The notes: generated from the letters alone by a model not told the origin. Numbered from the stretch's first letter, positions 1 through 11,195 are shown. The stretch is DNA of 64,000 nucleotides from Tritrichomonas musculus (GCA_039105265.1 JAPFFF010000069.1:310001-374000); one strand, 5' to 3'. A program made the numbers and translations.

Positions 1-176
1 TTGCTTATCTTGCTTCCTGCTGTACATGAAAAAAAGTGATGTGATGACCTCTCGCGAAAAAATTAGATTTTTGGTAAACGGTCTCCACCCCAAAACTTAG
101 AGGGCACCCCTGCAACAAAACGGTCTCCATCCCTGCAACACCTAGGGCACCCCATGAGGGACCCAAATAAAAAAAT
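1..176. other. GC-richer leader upstream of first gene
   Basis: No gene is seen. The stretch is richer in C and G than the AT-rich DNA that follows and has a near-repeat: the words cggtctccat/cggtctccac and agggcacccc each occur twice. It may belong to a dispersed repeat or to the upstream region of the small gene at 177. No clear Inr was found. Confidence 0.3.
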
Positions 177-707
177 ATGATTTTTCGTGCTCACCTCATC
201 ACATCATTTTTACTTATGTTCGCCATCTCCGAGTGCAACGTAGAGCCTACAGAGAACTATCCAATAGAGAACCTATCAGATCTTATCGATAAACACCCAG
301 AAGATTTAGATTTAAATGAAGATGACTATATGTACCAGAGTTTATGTAAAATTGTTACTGCACAAGATTCACCATTCAATATTGGCCCAAAGCAAGCATT
401 TGTCAGAAATTATTATCGTGAACTTCACAAATGCATAGAAATTCGACAAAAATTGTTTGAAACAACCCTTGATATAGTCAAATGTAAATTCAATTTCGAT
501 GAAAATCTTTTTACGAGCATTTCTACCAGATTCTTTCAATTTTTCCCAAATGCCACAATTGATTGGACCCTAATGGATCCTCAAAGAGGAATGAACCAAT
601 TTTTAGATTCATATGCAGAGCATTTATTTATTAGAATAGGATTTTACACAAGATGGATATACTATCCAATTGAATGCCATGCAAACGATTGGAAAGAATG
701 CCTTTAA
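177..707 (+). CDS. Small predicted secreted protein, unknown function
   Basis: A 176-residue ORF from the first ATG. Residues 1-20 look like a signal peptide: short basic start, hydrophobic core SFLLMFA, then SEC as a possible cleavage zone. The mature part is acidic near its start (EDLDLNEDDY) and has four scattered Cys, then aromatic-rich helical sequence. No transmembrane segment or known motif is recognised. It is probably a host gene because no mobile-element part is next to it. It could be a truncated copy of a larger gene, since the stop is followed by a GC-rich repeat-like block. Function not assigned. Confidence 0.5.
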   Translation: MIFRAHLITSFLLMFAISECNVEPTENYPIENLSDLIDKHPEDLDLNEDDYMYQSLCKIVTAQDSPFNIGPKQAFVRNYYRELHKCIEIRQKLFETTLDIVKCKFNFDENLFTSISTRFFQFFPNATIDWTLMDPQRGMNQFLDSYAEHLFIRIGFYTRWIYYPIECHANDWKECL

Positions 708-751
708 GTAAACCACACAATTAACAACTTTTTCTATAGCTTTTTTGATAT

Positions 752-890
752 TAACGATACGGGACCTCCTTCCTAGCAGAGCGTTGAGAGGAATCCTGAG
801 AGCAGCCCAGTGGAAGATCATTAATGGGAGTGGGGGATCATACCTGACATAGCGGGGCTGGGGTCGCGGATGGGAAATATTTGACGCGGT
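752..890. repeat. GC-rich block, probable dispersed repeat
   Basis: About 140 bases of clearly higher GC in very AT-rich surroundings, just after the 176-aa gene. No stem-loop or RNA-gene box was recognised. Its abrupt edges suggest a dispersed repeat or a gene-family 3' tail. The opposite strand is open for about 150 codons across it, which may be chance. Confidence 0.35.
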
Positions 891-1825
891 TTTTGAACGA
901 AGTGCAAAAATCGTGGCAAATATATAACTACTTACTTTATTATTAAAAACACTGCTATATACTAAACAATTGTTTGTGAGATATAAGAAAATCAACTTTG
1001 GATATTTTAAAAAAATAAATTTAAAAAAATTCAGTACATCGGCCAATCGAACTAGAGGCAGAATCAAAAGGAGTATTAACAAATGCGCAAAATGGGTAAA
1101 TTAGAATGGAAAATATCTCAAATATCATATTTTCAAAAAATGAAAGTTTTTTATATATCTGAATATCTTTGAGACATATGAATATAATAAGCTTATTTTT
1201 CAAGATAAAATGCATATATTGGTATAAAAACTATATTATATTAGATTTTTCTTTAAATATATAGTAATAATAATATCTTTTTTTCATCAATCTTCGTTCA
1301 GTGTTTTAAAATTGAAATATATTTAATAATAAAAGTGATAAAAAGCAAATATGATAAATATAAAATAAAAAATTTGTTAATTATTAAATATGTTTATTAT
1401 GATTTTGATTTATGATTGGGATAATACCACTTTGTGACTAAAAAATCAGAATTAGACTGAGTATTCCTTTTCTGTTCATTAATTATTGTTTTTGGATTTA
1501 TCTTGTTTCTGGAATCAAAAGGTCATTTAATCTGCTAGAATGTCATCTCTGCATCAACTTCAGATGTAGAAATTGGAAAGAGTCTTGCTGCAATATTTGC
1601 TAGATTAAAACAGAGCTTTTGCATAAATTATACAAAATTACATTAAAACACATTTTGGTTTTTGTTAAAGGTTTTCTATTAATATTCAATAAACTCTTTA
1701 GTTATTAAGCTTGCCTTTAGTTTTTTTTTTTAAAAAATAATTTTTTCATTTATTTAAAACCGCATATTTAAAATGGTTAACCAAGCCTTGTATATAGATT
1801 TACAAAAATCGTTTTACGATCATTT
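891..1825. other. AT-rich intergenic stretch
   Basis: Low-complexity AT-rich DNA. No credible ORF, RNA gene or element end was seen. Confidence 0.5.
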
Positions 1826-2045
1826 TTTATTCAATATCTTGCTATTTTTTATTCAATTTGTGATATTTTCTATTCAATTTTTGCTATTTTTAATTCAATT
1901 TTTGCTATTTTTCATTCAAATTCTTGAAATTTCAGCATTCAATTTTCAATGAAAAAATTTCAAGAAATTGAAGGAAAAATATCAAGAAATTGAATGAAAA
2001 ATAGCAAAAATTGAATGAAAAATATCAAGAAATTAAATGAAAAAT
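1826..2045. repeat. Inverted array of short repeats (long imperfect hairpin)
   Basis: The left half repeats the word attcaatttttgctattttt several times; the right half repeats its reverse complement (aaaaatagcaaaaattgaat and the variant with tatcaagaaattga). The centre is near 1945. Transcribed or single-stranded, it would fold into a long imperfect hairpin of about 100 nt per side. No gene. Confidence 0.55.
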
Positions 2046-2232
2046 AATCGTTTATATTATTCGTTATTTTTCCAAATTTTTTTTAAATTATAATTGTTAA
2101 CCAGATGAAAATAAAAATATTAGAAATATTCTGATATTTTACTGAAATATTTGATGAATTTTTGATGAATTTTGATGATTTTTGAAATATCAAATAGCAA
2201 AAGTGCAAACACTGAAATTAGACTTGTTAAAG

Positions 2233-2628
2233 TCCATGGACCTGTGGACTTACAAAATTCATTCAAATTTTTTTAGCATTTTTTATTTATTCACAAAATA
2301 AAAATTATTTATAATTTCTCTGAAATACACTGGTCCATCTGCCAGGACTTCCAAAATTCTTTCAATATTTTTAGCATTTTTTTTTATTCACAAAATAAAT
2401 GATCGAATTATTATTTCTCAGAAATAATCTGGTCCATCTGCCAGGACTTCCAAAATTCATTCATTTTTTTTAGCATTTTTTTCTTTATTCACAAAATAAA
2501 AATTATTTATAATTTCTCTGAAATAATCTGGTCCATCTGCCAGGACTTCCAAAATTCTTTCAATTTTTTTAGCATTTTTTTTTATTCACAAAATATAAAA
2601 TGTTTAAAAATTTCTCTGAAATACATAG
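2233..2628 (+). repeat. Tandem array, about 99-bp unit, left part
   Basis: The word ggtccatctgccagg recurs at about 2332, 2431 and 2530, and its start recurs at 2628. Each is followed by AT-rich sequence with agcatttttt, attcacaaaataaa and atttctctgaaat. This gives about four units of 98-99 bp. The last is cut by the foldback element at 2632. Confidence 0.8.
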
Positions 2629-2631
2629 GTC

Positions 2632-3710
2632 GGCGTATGGAAAATATATTCAAAAAGTTCCCGAACTTTTTGATACGATTTTAATCGTTTATGAGTTTTT
2701 CATAGCTTTGAATAATTGGCCTTTTAGCTTGTTTAAACGGCGCCATTTTTATTCTTGGCATCATGAATCAGGTTGCGAGGTTCTTCTGCAGGGAGCTTCG
2801 TTTAATTTGATTCTTGAGTGCCTAGATTGTGAAGCTCTTCTGCAGGGAGCTTCACAACCTAGGCTTCGAGATGATCTTTTAATTTCCAAACATTCTTCGA
2901 TTTTTATGGCAATTTTGGATTCAAGAGCCATAATATGCTTGTTCCAGAACTATTGATCGCAAAACTACAACTTTATAATGCCTCGTTTCTGGAATTCTAA
3001 TTTTTTTATCTCATAATTTACGGATTTTACAAGTTAAATGCCCATGATAACAAACTTCTGAGCTTAAAATGCTTGTTAAACTCAGTGGTTTCTATCATGA
3101 ATGTTTGACTTTGAAAATAAGATTGAGATCAATCTAAATTGAAATAATAAAATACAAATCCCTTATCATATAGCTTTTAAAAATTATTCTTTTTCCCTAG
3201 ACTTTAAATTGATGGTCGTTTTAAGTTGAAAATGTCCGGTTCTAGCACATTTTCAAGCTTGAAATAGCATCATATTTTCTTTCAAAAAGATCAAATGTCA
3301 AAAAATTGTCATTAGCAATTTAAAGTATATCTTTTCTCAAATAATTGATATATTATATGCTATTTTTGTTTAATACTCATTTTTTAAAAATAACTTTTTT
3401 TTTTTTTTTATTTTTTTCACAAAAATTAAATTGTATTCAAATTATTTCTCTTAAATTTTCTATACAAATATAAATGATATTTATGTTTTATTGTTATTTA
3501 AAATAAATATAAATGGTATATATATTTATTATAACCTTTATAAGATATATAAAATAAGTATAAAAATGAAAATATTAATATTTTAAAGGTATATAAATAG
3601 TTCATTAATTGTGAACTTTTGGACGTTAAAGAAAAAATTAAAATAAATATATCTTGTTTAAATTAATTTAGATATACAATTAAAATATAATATAATAGTA
3701 TATAGATAAC
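2632..3710 (+). repeat. Foldback arm, left
   Basis: Inverted copy of 4677-5755. Near its outer end is AAAAAGTTC-cc-GAACTTTTT. At 2821-2863 is a further palindrome: a 16-bp stem with one mismatch and a 9-nt loop. Confidence 0.85.
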
Positions 3711-4676
3711 ACATATAAATATTATAATATTTAAAATAATATACAAACTCACATAAACATCTTTATTTGATTTTTTTTTTCTTTATATAACTTTTGCACT
3801 TTAATAAAACTTTTATTTCCCCCAAAAAATTAAAATTTTCATTTTCATTGTTATTTTCAAAATCACTTAGACTTAAATATCATTTTTCATTTGGCCATCT
3901 AATTGAAGAAATGCCTCTTTTATAGAAATTATAACAATCTTTATTTCTATATAAATATAAGTTATTTATTCAAAAAACTATAAAGACATGGGCACATTGA
4001 ATCCTTTTTCTACGACTTAATAACTTTAAAAGAGAATATTTCATTCTCAATATGCCAATGTGTATTAAATTTTTGAGTCTAGGCCGAGGTTTAGGGCGCA
4101 CAGCCTAACCTATACAATATAAGAAGTATTTGATTATTTTTAATGTTGTGGATGATATTTATTAAATGCTGCATTAGTTTGATTGATTCAATCCATGAAA
4201 ATCTTAAAGTTTATATAGTTAGAAAGTAATGTTTGCTAAGTAAATACATCGTTTACCGAGACGAGTCCATTAAAAACTAAGGTATATAACAGCGATTTGG
4301 GGATGTTAAATCAATTTATAGCTGCAGGGTGCTTATATAGCTATTCCACCTGTCTCTTTTCCTTATATCTATTATCCCTCAATGATTTCACATACTATAA
4401 ACAATACCAGTCAAGTTCAAAACCATTTAATTCTTATGAAATGTAGCAGAAGAGAAGTACAATTGTCTGAATTATTTTGGTACAATAGTGCACTTTGTTC
4501 TTTTCCAAATGGAATGTTTGGGTTTCAAATAGGTCTTCAATTATTTTATTTTTCGCTTTTGATTGGTTTGTTAAATTGAAGATTAATTGATTTTTAGATA
4601 TAGATTAAATGAATAAATGATTAATTGAGAAAATAATGTGTTGTGATATTAATTAAATATAATTATATTTATATTT

Positions 4677-5755
4677 GTTATCTATATACTATTATATTAT
4701 ATTTTAATTGTATATTTAAATTAATTTAAACAAGATATATTTATTTTAATTTTTTCTTTAACGTCCAAAAGTTCACAATTAATGAACTATTTATATACCT
4801 TTAAAATATTAATATTTTCATTTTTATACTTATTTTATATATCTTATAAAGGTTATAATAAATATATATACCATTTATATTTATTTTAAATAACAATAAA
4901 ACATAAATATCATTTATATTTGTATAGAAAATTTAAGAGAAATAATTTGAATACAATTTAATTTTTGTGAAAAAAATAAAAAAAAAAAAAAAGTTATTTT
5001 TAAAAAATGAGTATTAAACAAAAATAGCATATAATATATCAATTATTTGAGAAAAGATATACTTTAAATTGCTAATGACAATTTTTTGACATTTGATCTT
5101 TTTGAAAGAAAATATGATGCTATTTCAAGCTTGAAAATGTGCTAGAACCGGACATTTTCAACTTAAAACGACCATCAATTTAAAGTCTAGGGAAAAAGAA
5201 TAATTTTTAAAAGCTATATGATAAGGGATTTGTATTTTATTATTTCAATTTAGATTGATCTCAATCTTATTTTCAAAGTCAAACATTCATGATAGAAACC
5301 ACTGAGTTTAACAAGCATTTTAAGCTCAGAAGTTTGTTATCATGGGCATTTAACTTGTAAAATCCGTAAATTATGAGATAAAAAAATTAGAATTCCAGAA
5401 ACGAGGCATTATAAAGTTGTAGTTTTGCGATCAATAGTTCTGGAACAAGCATATTATGGCTCTTGAATCCAAAATTGCCATAAAAATCGAAGAATGTTTG
5501 GAAATTAAAAGATCATCTCGAAGCCTAGGTTGTGAAGCTCCCTGCAGAAGAGCTTCACAATCTAGGCACTCAAGAATCAAATTAAACGAAGCTCCCTGCA
5601 GAAGAACCTCGCAACCTGATTCATGATGCCAAGAATAAAAATGGCGCCGTTTAAACAAGCTAAAAGGCCAATTATTCAAAGCTATGAAAAACTCATAAAC
5701 GATTAAAATCGTATCAAAAAGTTCGGGAACTTTTTGAATATATTTTCCAGACGCC
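4677..5755 (-). repeat. Foldback arm, right
   Basis: Inverted copy of 2632-3710, the same length (1,079 bp). Similarity ends at about 3720 and 4667 on the inner side. Confidence 0.85.
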
Positions 5756-5759
5756 CACA

Positions 5760-5930
5760 GGTCCATCTGCCAGGACTAATAAAATTCTTTCAATTATTTT
5801 AGCATTTTTTATTTTTTCACAAAATAAAAAAATTATAAAATTTCTTTGAAATATTTTGGTCCATCTGCCAGGATTTCCAAAATTCTTTCAATTGTATATG
5901 ACATTTTTTTTCATGATTAAAAACATTCAA
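5760..5930 (+). repeat. Tandem array, about 99-bp unit, right part
   Basis: Continuation of the array after the foldback insertion. The word ggtccatctgccagg occurs at about 5760 and 5859. Confidence 0.75.
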
Positions 5931-6141
5931 ATATAATTTACTCATATTAGTTACTACTTTTCTATTTAAATAAACAAAAAATTTAAATAAACAAATAAAC
6001 TATAAAATATATGCATAAAATGAGTTCTTTTTTGAGATATAAAATAAAAATAAATTGACAAGGTTTGTTAGGTCCACGCCAAGTCCCGAGTCCACAAAAA
6101 GTCCATGAAAAGTGCATTTGTCCCGGACTTTTAACAAGTCT

Positions 6142-6949
6142 ATTTAAAATGAGAGTATAAAGTAACTTATTTACATAATAAAATTTATTTAAATATTTAT
6201 TATTATTATATTGTACAATTATTATATAATTATTTCGTAAATCAATTGAGAAATAAGTCATTTTCTTAATTTTTTAATGTAAATTTGCATTTAAATTTAT
6301 ATATGGCTAATAAATTGGATATATAACAGATAAAATATTTTAAAAATAAAATTAAAAATATTATTATTGATTTATAATTCATAAATATTTTATTTGGCTC
6401 GAGATATAGATGAAATATTATTTTTTAAATTGTTTTTAAATTCTCAACATCCATTAAAACCAATTATGGCAAATGTCAGTATTGGATATATAGAAGTAAA
6501 TAATCTTAATATTTTTTCATTAGATAAAATATTCATTCAATTAAAGTAAAAATAAAAAAATCAAATAACGAGTTTTCACTTCACATGAATACCTCTGCTC
6601 AATGAATTATCATTAAAATTATTTAATTAAAAATATAAAGAGTTCTATATGGAATTTATTTAATTATATTAAATAGAAAAAGAGATATTCATAAATTTTC
6701 AAAAAACGTATAAAGTATTTTTATCGTTGCACCACTCATATTTTTTAGCCAAAAAATCGGCGTTGTAAAATCGTATTCAAAAAGTTGTCGAACTTTTTCA
6801 GAAGAAAAATTCAGCCAGAACTCTTTCTAAACATTGAATGCTTAATCAAAAAGTTCATTATTTTTTGTGTTTGTAATTCAAAAATTAAATTTTGAGAGAA
6901 AAAAGAAATTTAATATAATGAGCTTGAAAAGATAGATGACAATAAAGCA
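6142..6949. other. AT-rich stretch between repeats and Polinton A
   Basis: No credible gene. At about 6770-6800 the sequence attcaaaaagttgtcgaactttttc resembles the palindromic tip of the foldback arms (attcaaaaagttcccgaacttttt). It may be the end of a related element or of Polinton A. The true left end of Polinton A was not found. Confidence 0.3.
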
Positions 6950-7937
6950 ATTTGTCAAGCTCATTATATTAAAGAACATACACAATTATCTAAACCAACA
7001 CATGCAGGTCATGTTTATGTTAACTTTGTTTCTAAAACTGAAGCCAACAAGTTGATGAGCGCTCATTATTCAAAACCAACAGCAACACTTACTGTTAATC
7101 AAATGACTATCATGGCTTGTAAATCTAATATGCAAGGCTTTGGTGTTTGTGAAGCTACAAGACAAGGAATTGAAGACATTTTAAGACAAGGTTTAATCAT
7201 TCCTTCACAAAAAGTTGATTATCATTCTTTTCCAATCGCTCCAGCAGCTAACGGAATCAAATCAAATCAATTTGAATATCCCATTCATCAATGCAACTAA
7301 TTTATCAATCAAGTTTCCAAAGCATCATAATGATTTAACTGTCTTTGAAAATCCAGTTTATCAAAACTGTTTCTTGAATATTGGTGGAAAGAACTTCCCA
7401 GACGAAAACGTTTCAACTATTGTTGCACGATTCTTTGAAATTCAATTAACGGCTGGTGATTTAGATGCAATCACTCTTTCATGCACAAAGGAATTTGAAG
7501 ACTCTATGACAATGCCAAAGAATGACGCGAACGGTAAGAGATACAACAACACAATCAGTGATGCAACATCATTTTTTTTCAATATTCAAACTGAACAAGC
7601 GAGTGCAGGATATTGTTATGACGGAATCGATGGGGTTTTCGGAAACGTTCAGATACAAGTCAATGGACAACCAATATATACAGGAGATGATGACGCATAT
7701 TTCAATGTTGTTGAACGAGATGGAACCATTCATCACCCGTTTCCGACCCAGTTGTTCATCACTAGGGATACTTATTTCAAACTATCACTTGACGGATTGG
7801 AATATCATGACGATTCAACGCCAGAAGGTTCACAAGTCAATTGTTTCAAAATCATAAGTGATATGAAAGACAATACAAATAAACAGGCTTGTTTAAAATG
7901 TGTGGACAATATGGCAAAGCTTCTCGTGAAGGAATGA
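6950..7937 (+). pseudogene. Polinton A major capsid protein remnant (broken)
   Basis: Pieces resemble the C-terminal half of a double-jelly-roll capsid protein. The spacing of an NP-x-(Y/F)-x-N motif and the alternating hydrophobic strands after it recall the corresponding part of the Polinton B capsid gene. The remnant is broken and lacks its first half. The family call rests on the Polinton context and on this weak likeness. Its end runs directly into the polymerase-type remnant on the other strand, so the two were probably brought together by deletion. Confidence 0.55.
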
Positions 7938-7939
7938 AA

Positions 7940-8976
7940 TCCTTTTTGAATTTACCATCACATTTCTTGACATGGTTATTGAATCTGTCCATATGTTCAT
8001 GTCCTTTATGAATGTATGAACCACAATGAGGGCATATATGAATATTTGTTAATGCTTCAGCATTGGTAATGTACATGATGTGAATTATCTTATCTTTTGA
8101 ATACAACAGAGCTGAAAACGTTTTGTTTGATTCGTCAGAGTTATGCCATTGGTCTTGAAAATCATAAATTTTTTTCCCTTTGTCATATTCATAGATGTTG
8201 ACATTGATGTTATGATTCTTGGCTGATTCTTTCATTTCTTCAATCGTGATTCCTTTGAAGGAGTTGATGAATTGATTTGCTTCTTTTGAAGGTTTCTTTG
8301 TATAGCTCAAACCGTGTTCATCACATAATATTTTCTTTGCTGCTGCTGTTCTGTTGGAGATTGTAAAAGGTCTTTTCATTAATTCTTTATTCAAACAGCA
8401 AGCAAGAAATCGATACCAACACAAACAATCATCAACGTTATCAATAATGATATATTTATTTTTGCCAAACAAATCTGAAACTTCATCAATCTTACCTGTT
8501 ATCTTAACGACTCGTGAAATTGTAAACGATACATAATTAATATCACTTGCTTCATATGTATGTCTTTCACTTTCATTCTTTGGTGGTATCTCAAATATAC
8601 CAGTCAATTGAAAATATATTTTGAACGGTTTCACTTCTTGTTTAAATACTGTTTCAGTCAAATATTCATTGATGTCTTCAATTGATGAAACTCCGTTCTT
8701 GTAATATATTTTGATTGGTTCTTTACTATCTTCATCTAATCGTTCAACCTTTTCACTATCATTTGGGAATTGGTCAATAAAATGACTGCATGCTTCAACA
8801 GCTTCATCAAAGTTCTCAGGTTCATTGATTATGAAATATGAATCATGTTTTGAATGAACACCTTTATAGCCAAACTTTTTGATGTATTCAATTAATTCAG
8901 CATTTTCATTGTTAAATCGAATGTCTTCATATCGTTGAGGCTGTTTGTTTGTCTTTGGTGGTAATGATCTTAATAA
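7940..8976 (-). pseudogene. Polinton A DNA polymerase gene, N-terminal remnant (broken)
   Basis: The open stretch carries features of the N-terminal extension of Polinton polymerases: a DDCLCWYR-type Cys motif followed by a helix and a VNIYEYD strand, then a zinc-finger-like C-x2-C...H...H-x-x-x-C stretch (CPHCGSYIHKGHEHMDRFNNH). No exonuclease or polymerase motif remains. It is cut upstream by the 8977-10351 insertion and downstream by the junction with the capsid remnant. Fossil; broken. Confidence 0.55.
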
Positions 8977-10351
8977 ATGAGTGCTGCAACTCAAAATTTG
9001 TTAATTTTTCAAACTGTTTTTTTTGCACAAAAAAAAGTGTTTAGAACGATTTAACCATTCAGATATATTTATATATATATTTATATATAAATACATTCAT
9101 GAATTAATTCAAAAAAAAGAAAAAAAATTCAACATGACATTGGTTCAAATCATATGAATGAAATTGTCTAATATATATTTCACTACAAAATATTTAAACA
9201 ATTATTAAAAGTAAACATATTTATAAATAATATATATTATAATTCAAAAAAGAATGGAATATAAATTTAAATTAAATTTAAAAAATGATAAATTTATGAA
9301 TTTCTTGAAATTTTTCCCTAAATTTTTTTATAATATTTTTATCCTTAATTTATTGCATGATGATACAAAATATTTTATAATTAGATAAATAACTGTCTTA
9401 CTGTTTTTTCAGAACAGTACAATTAGAACAAAAAAGTATTATTTTTTTTTATTATGGAAAAATATTGTTTAGAAAATTAAATTACTATTATATAAATTAT
9501 TTTTACTAAAAAAATTCAAAAGCATAATGAGTTATTCGACTTTTTTATTATCGATCATATCATTTGTGAACTGATGTATTCAAAATCATTTAGATAAAAT
9601 TTTCGATAAAAATTTATAGGAAAGAAGATGAATATAGCAAATCTTGAAAATTCAGCATTGTGTGAGTTGCAGCACTCATTTAAATAATATTTTTTTATTA
9701 TTATTATTTAAATGAGTGGAGCATAAATTTACCTAATGATATCGATGCTTGCTCAATTCAAGACGAAATTAATCAAATTGCAAATGGAAAACTAAGTTTT
9801 GAGCAATTTAAAAGCACTAATACATGGAAATTATCAATATTTTTAAAGGATAATGCTGATACAATTGTTCCAAATTTATATGGTAATAATTCAAGGAGCA
9901 AGAATCATTGATCGATATCATAATTTATAAAATTAAGAATATTTTTGGAATTAAAAATGATTATTATATTAAAATTCGTTAAATATTAATATTGGATGTT
10001 AAATGAAACCATTTTTTAATATAAAAAGTAATGATACAATATACTATCTTGTGGCCATTTTAAATTTACTGGAAAATATAATTTTTTTCGAATGTATTTA
10101 ATAAGAAAATTATTTTAAAATAATTTTTTAAAAAAATATATCTGAATTTAAAAAGATAATTTTATTTTAAATATTATTTCAAATCTATTTGAAAAGTTTA
10201 AATTTTAAAAAACATAAATATCTATTTTTTGAAAAGACAAATTCATTAATCACTTGATATTTATTTTATTTAAATATAGATAAATATAAAAATAAATTCG
10301 TTAAGGATTATTTAGGGCCGATTTTATTTTAGTGTTAGTTGCAGCACTCAT
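8977..10351. mobile_element. Insertion with short TIRs and 8-bp duplication, inside Polinton A
   Basis: The termini read ATGAGTGCTGCAACT at 8977 and its reverse complement (AGTTGCAGCACTCAT) ending at 10351. Both sides are flanked by CTTAATAA (8969-8976 and 10352-10359), a perfect 8-bp target duplication. A third copy of the terminal word lies at 9663-9680. It is joined through a 17-bp perfect palindrome (arms about 9673-9689 and 9702-9718) to a second, diverged copy, so the insertion may be two elements end to end. No transposase was seen. The 8-bp duplication suggests a hAT-like, non-autonomous element. It interrupts the polymerase-gene region of Polinton A and is therefore younger than it. 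Confidence 0.65.
9684..9911 (+). pseudogene. Captured ORF fragment in the 8977 insertion
   Basis: An open frame without ATG, ending in TGA at 9909-9911. From about 9714 it reads like real protein: EWSINLPNDIDACSIQ, then DEINQIANGKLSFEQFK, then an acidic and hydrophobic tail. The composition is unlike the surrounding AT-rich DNA translated in other frames, so it is probably a piece of a host gene carried inside the small transposon. The source gene is not recognised. Confidence 0.35.
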
Positions 10352-10745
10352 CTTAATAATATATTTTCAGATTTATTTAATTGAAGAGCTTTGTTGAGTG
10401 CATCATGTGCAATTTTGATGTTGTCCTCGATTTGTTTTTGTTTTAGTTGTTGTTCATCATCTTGTTCTTCTTCTTCATGTTGTTGTTGTTCTTCTTCCTC
10501 TTCTTCTGCTTCTCTTTTCATTCTATTAACGAAATCATTTATTGTTATGTCATCGATTCTATTGCCTTCATGTTCTCTAAAACCAAATGAATTCAGATAG
10601 TTTTCTAAGATTGATTTGAAATGTTTAACATCATAATCACCAGGTTTAGATGTTGACAAACGAGGTTTTAATTGAAGTTCATTATTGATATACCTGATTT
10701 GTTCAATAACAAATGATTTGGTATCTTTTTGATAGTAATAACACG
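10352..10745 (-). pseudogene. Polinton A remnant beyond the insertion, Glu/Gln-rich
   Basis: The frame on the minus strand is open from about 10745 to the insertion and has no obvious ATG. It has ordinary helical sequence, then a very acidic Glu/Gln run (about 10440-10510), then a helix. Because the 8-bp duplication ties this end to the other side of the insertion, it probably belonged to the same Polinton gene region as 7940-8976. No domain is recognised. Fossil; broken. Confidence 0.4.
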
Positions 10746-10844
10746 AGCTCTTTTGTGATATAATTAAAAAATTAAATTATCTGAATTTTGAAAAAATGTT
10801 AAATCAAAAAATAAAAAATATTTCGAGTTTTTTATTTCTTTGTA

Positions 10845-11195
10845 ATGTCTGAGTTAAGAGAAATAATAAAACACATTGAAGAAATACATAAATTACTTTT
10901 GATATTAGAATCAAAACAAGAAGTAAGTGAAGAAGAAGAAACAAATGAAGAAACAAATACAGAAGCAAACCATAAAAGAACGCGTTCAATATTCAATTCA
11001 TCAAAGTTCTTGAACAAGGATGAACGTGAAAAGGTTATACAATTTTCGGATGATAAAGTAATGAATGATATAAATAAGTTGCCAGCACATAAAAGGTGCT
11101 CATATACACAAAACTTATTGAAGGAAAAATTGAAGTTAAATGTATCATCATATATGATTAATAGATTATTGACATATAAGAACAACAAAGAATAA
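10845..11195 (+). CDS. Polinton A small ORF, 116 aa, coiled-coil and basic
   Basis: ATG to stop, 116 residues. Residues 1-25 form an amphipathic helix (ELREIIKHIEEIHKLLLILE). Residues 27-45 are Glu/Thr-rich, followed by a basic patch (NHKRTR) and a C-terminal helical domain. The start lies close to the end of the minus-strand remnant, so the two are divergent. It is the first of four or five plus-strand genes leading to the ATPase, which looks like an expressed Polinton block. A DNA-binding or scaffold role is possible but not shown. No family recognised. Confidence 0.45.
   Translation: MSELREIIKHIEEIHKLLLILESKQEVSEEEETNEETNTEANHKRTRSIFNSSKFLNKDEREKVIQFSDDKVMNDINKLPAHKRCSYTQNLLKEKLKLNVSSYMINRLLTYKNNKE

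Larger units (their letters stand above)
2632..5755. mobile_element. Foldback element with 1,079-bp inverted arms
   Basis: Two arms (2632-3710 and 4677-5755) are reverse complements over equal length with almost no differences by eye. They enclose a spacer of about 970 bp. Terminal words are GGCGTATGG and, inverted, GGCGTCTGG. It sits in the 99-bp array and is bordered by CATAGGTC (2624-2631) and CACAGGTC (5756-5763), a probable 8-bp target duplication with one mismatch. Each arm has a 100-odd-codon ORF, identical in both, that matches nothing I know. The spacer has a 65-codon ORF with no recognisable feature. No transposase is visible, so it is probably non-autonomous. An 8-bp duplication would fit hAT-type or MULE-like elements; family not settled. 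Confidence 0.7.
2220..6141. repeat. Repeat element with short inverted termini
   Basis: The left end reads AGACTTGTTAAAGTCC at 2220. The right end, on the other strand from 6141, reads AGACTTGTTAAAAGTCC. Just inside both lie further gtccatgga/gtggact words. Between the ends are the 99-bp tandem units and the later foldback insertion. No transposase was seen, so this is a non-autonomous element or a repeat array bounded by an inverted word. Flanking duplications were not resolved. Confidence 0.4.

Noticed and set aside
624-1215. Antisense ORFs of 152 and 64 codons
   Set aside because: They combine the end of the 176-aa gene in reverse, the GC-rich block and low-complexity AT sequence. No start signal or domain.
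4382-4579. 65-codon ORF in the foldback spacer
   Set aside because: Short, no recognisable motif; about the length expected by chance in this composition, though its TCA-ATG context was noted.
5983-6261. 92-codon antisense ORF
   Set aside because: Low-complexity Tyr/Asn/Ile sequence from AT-rich DNA crossing the end of a repeat element.
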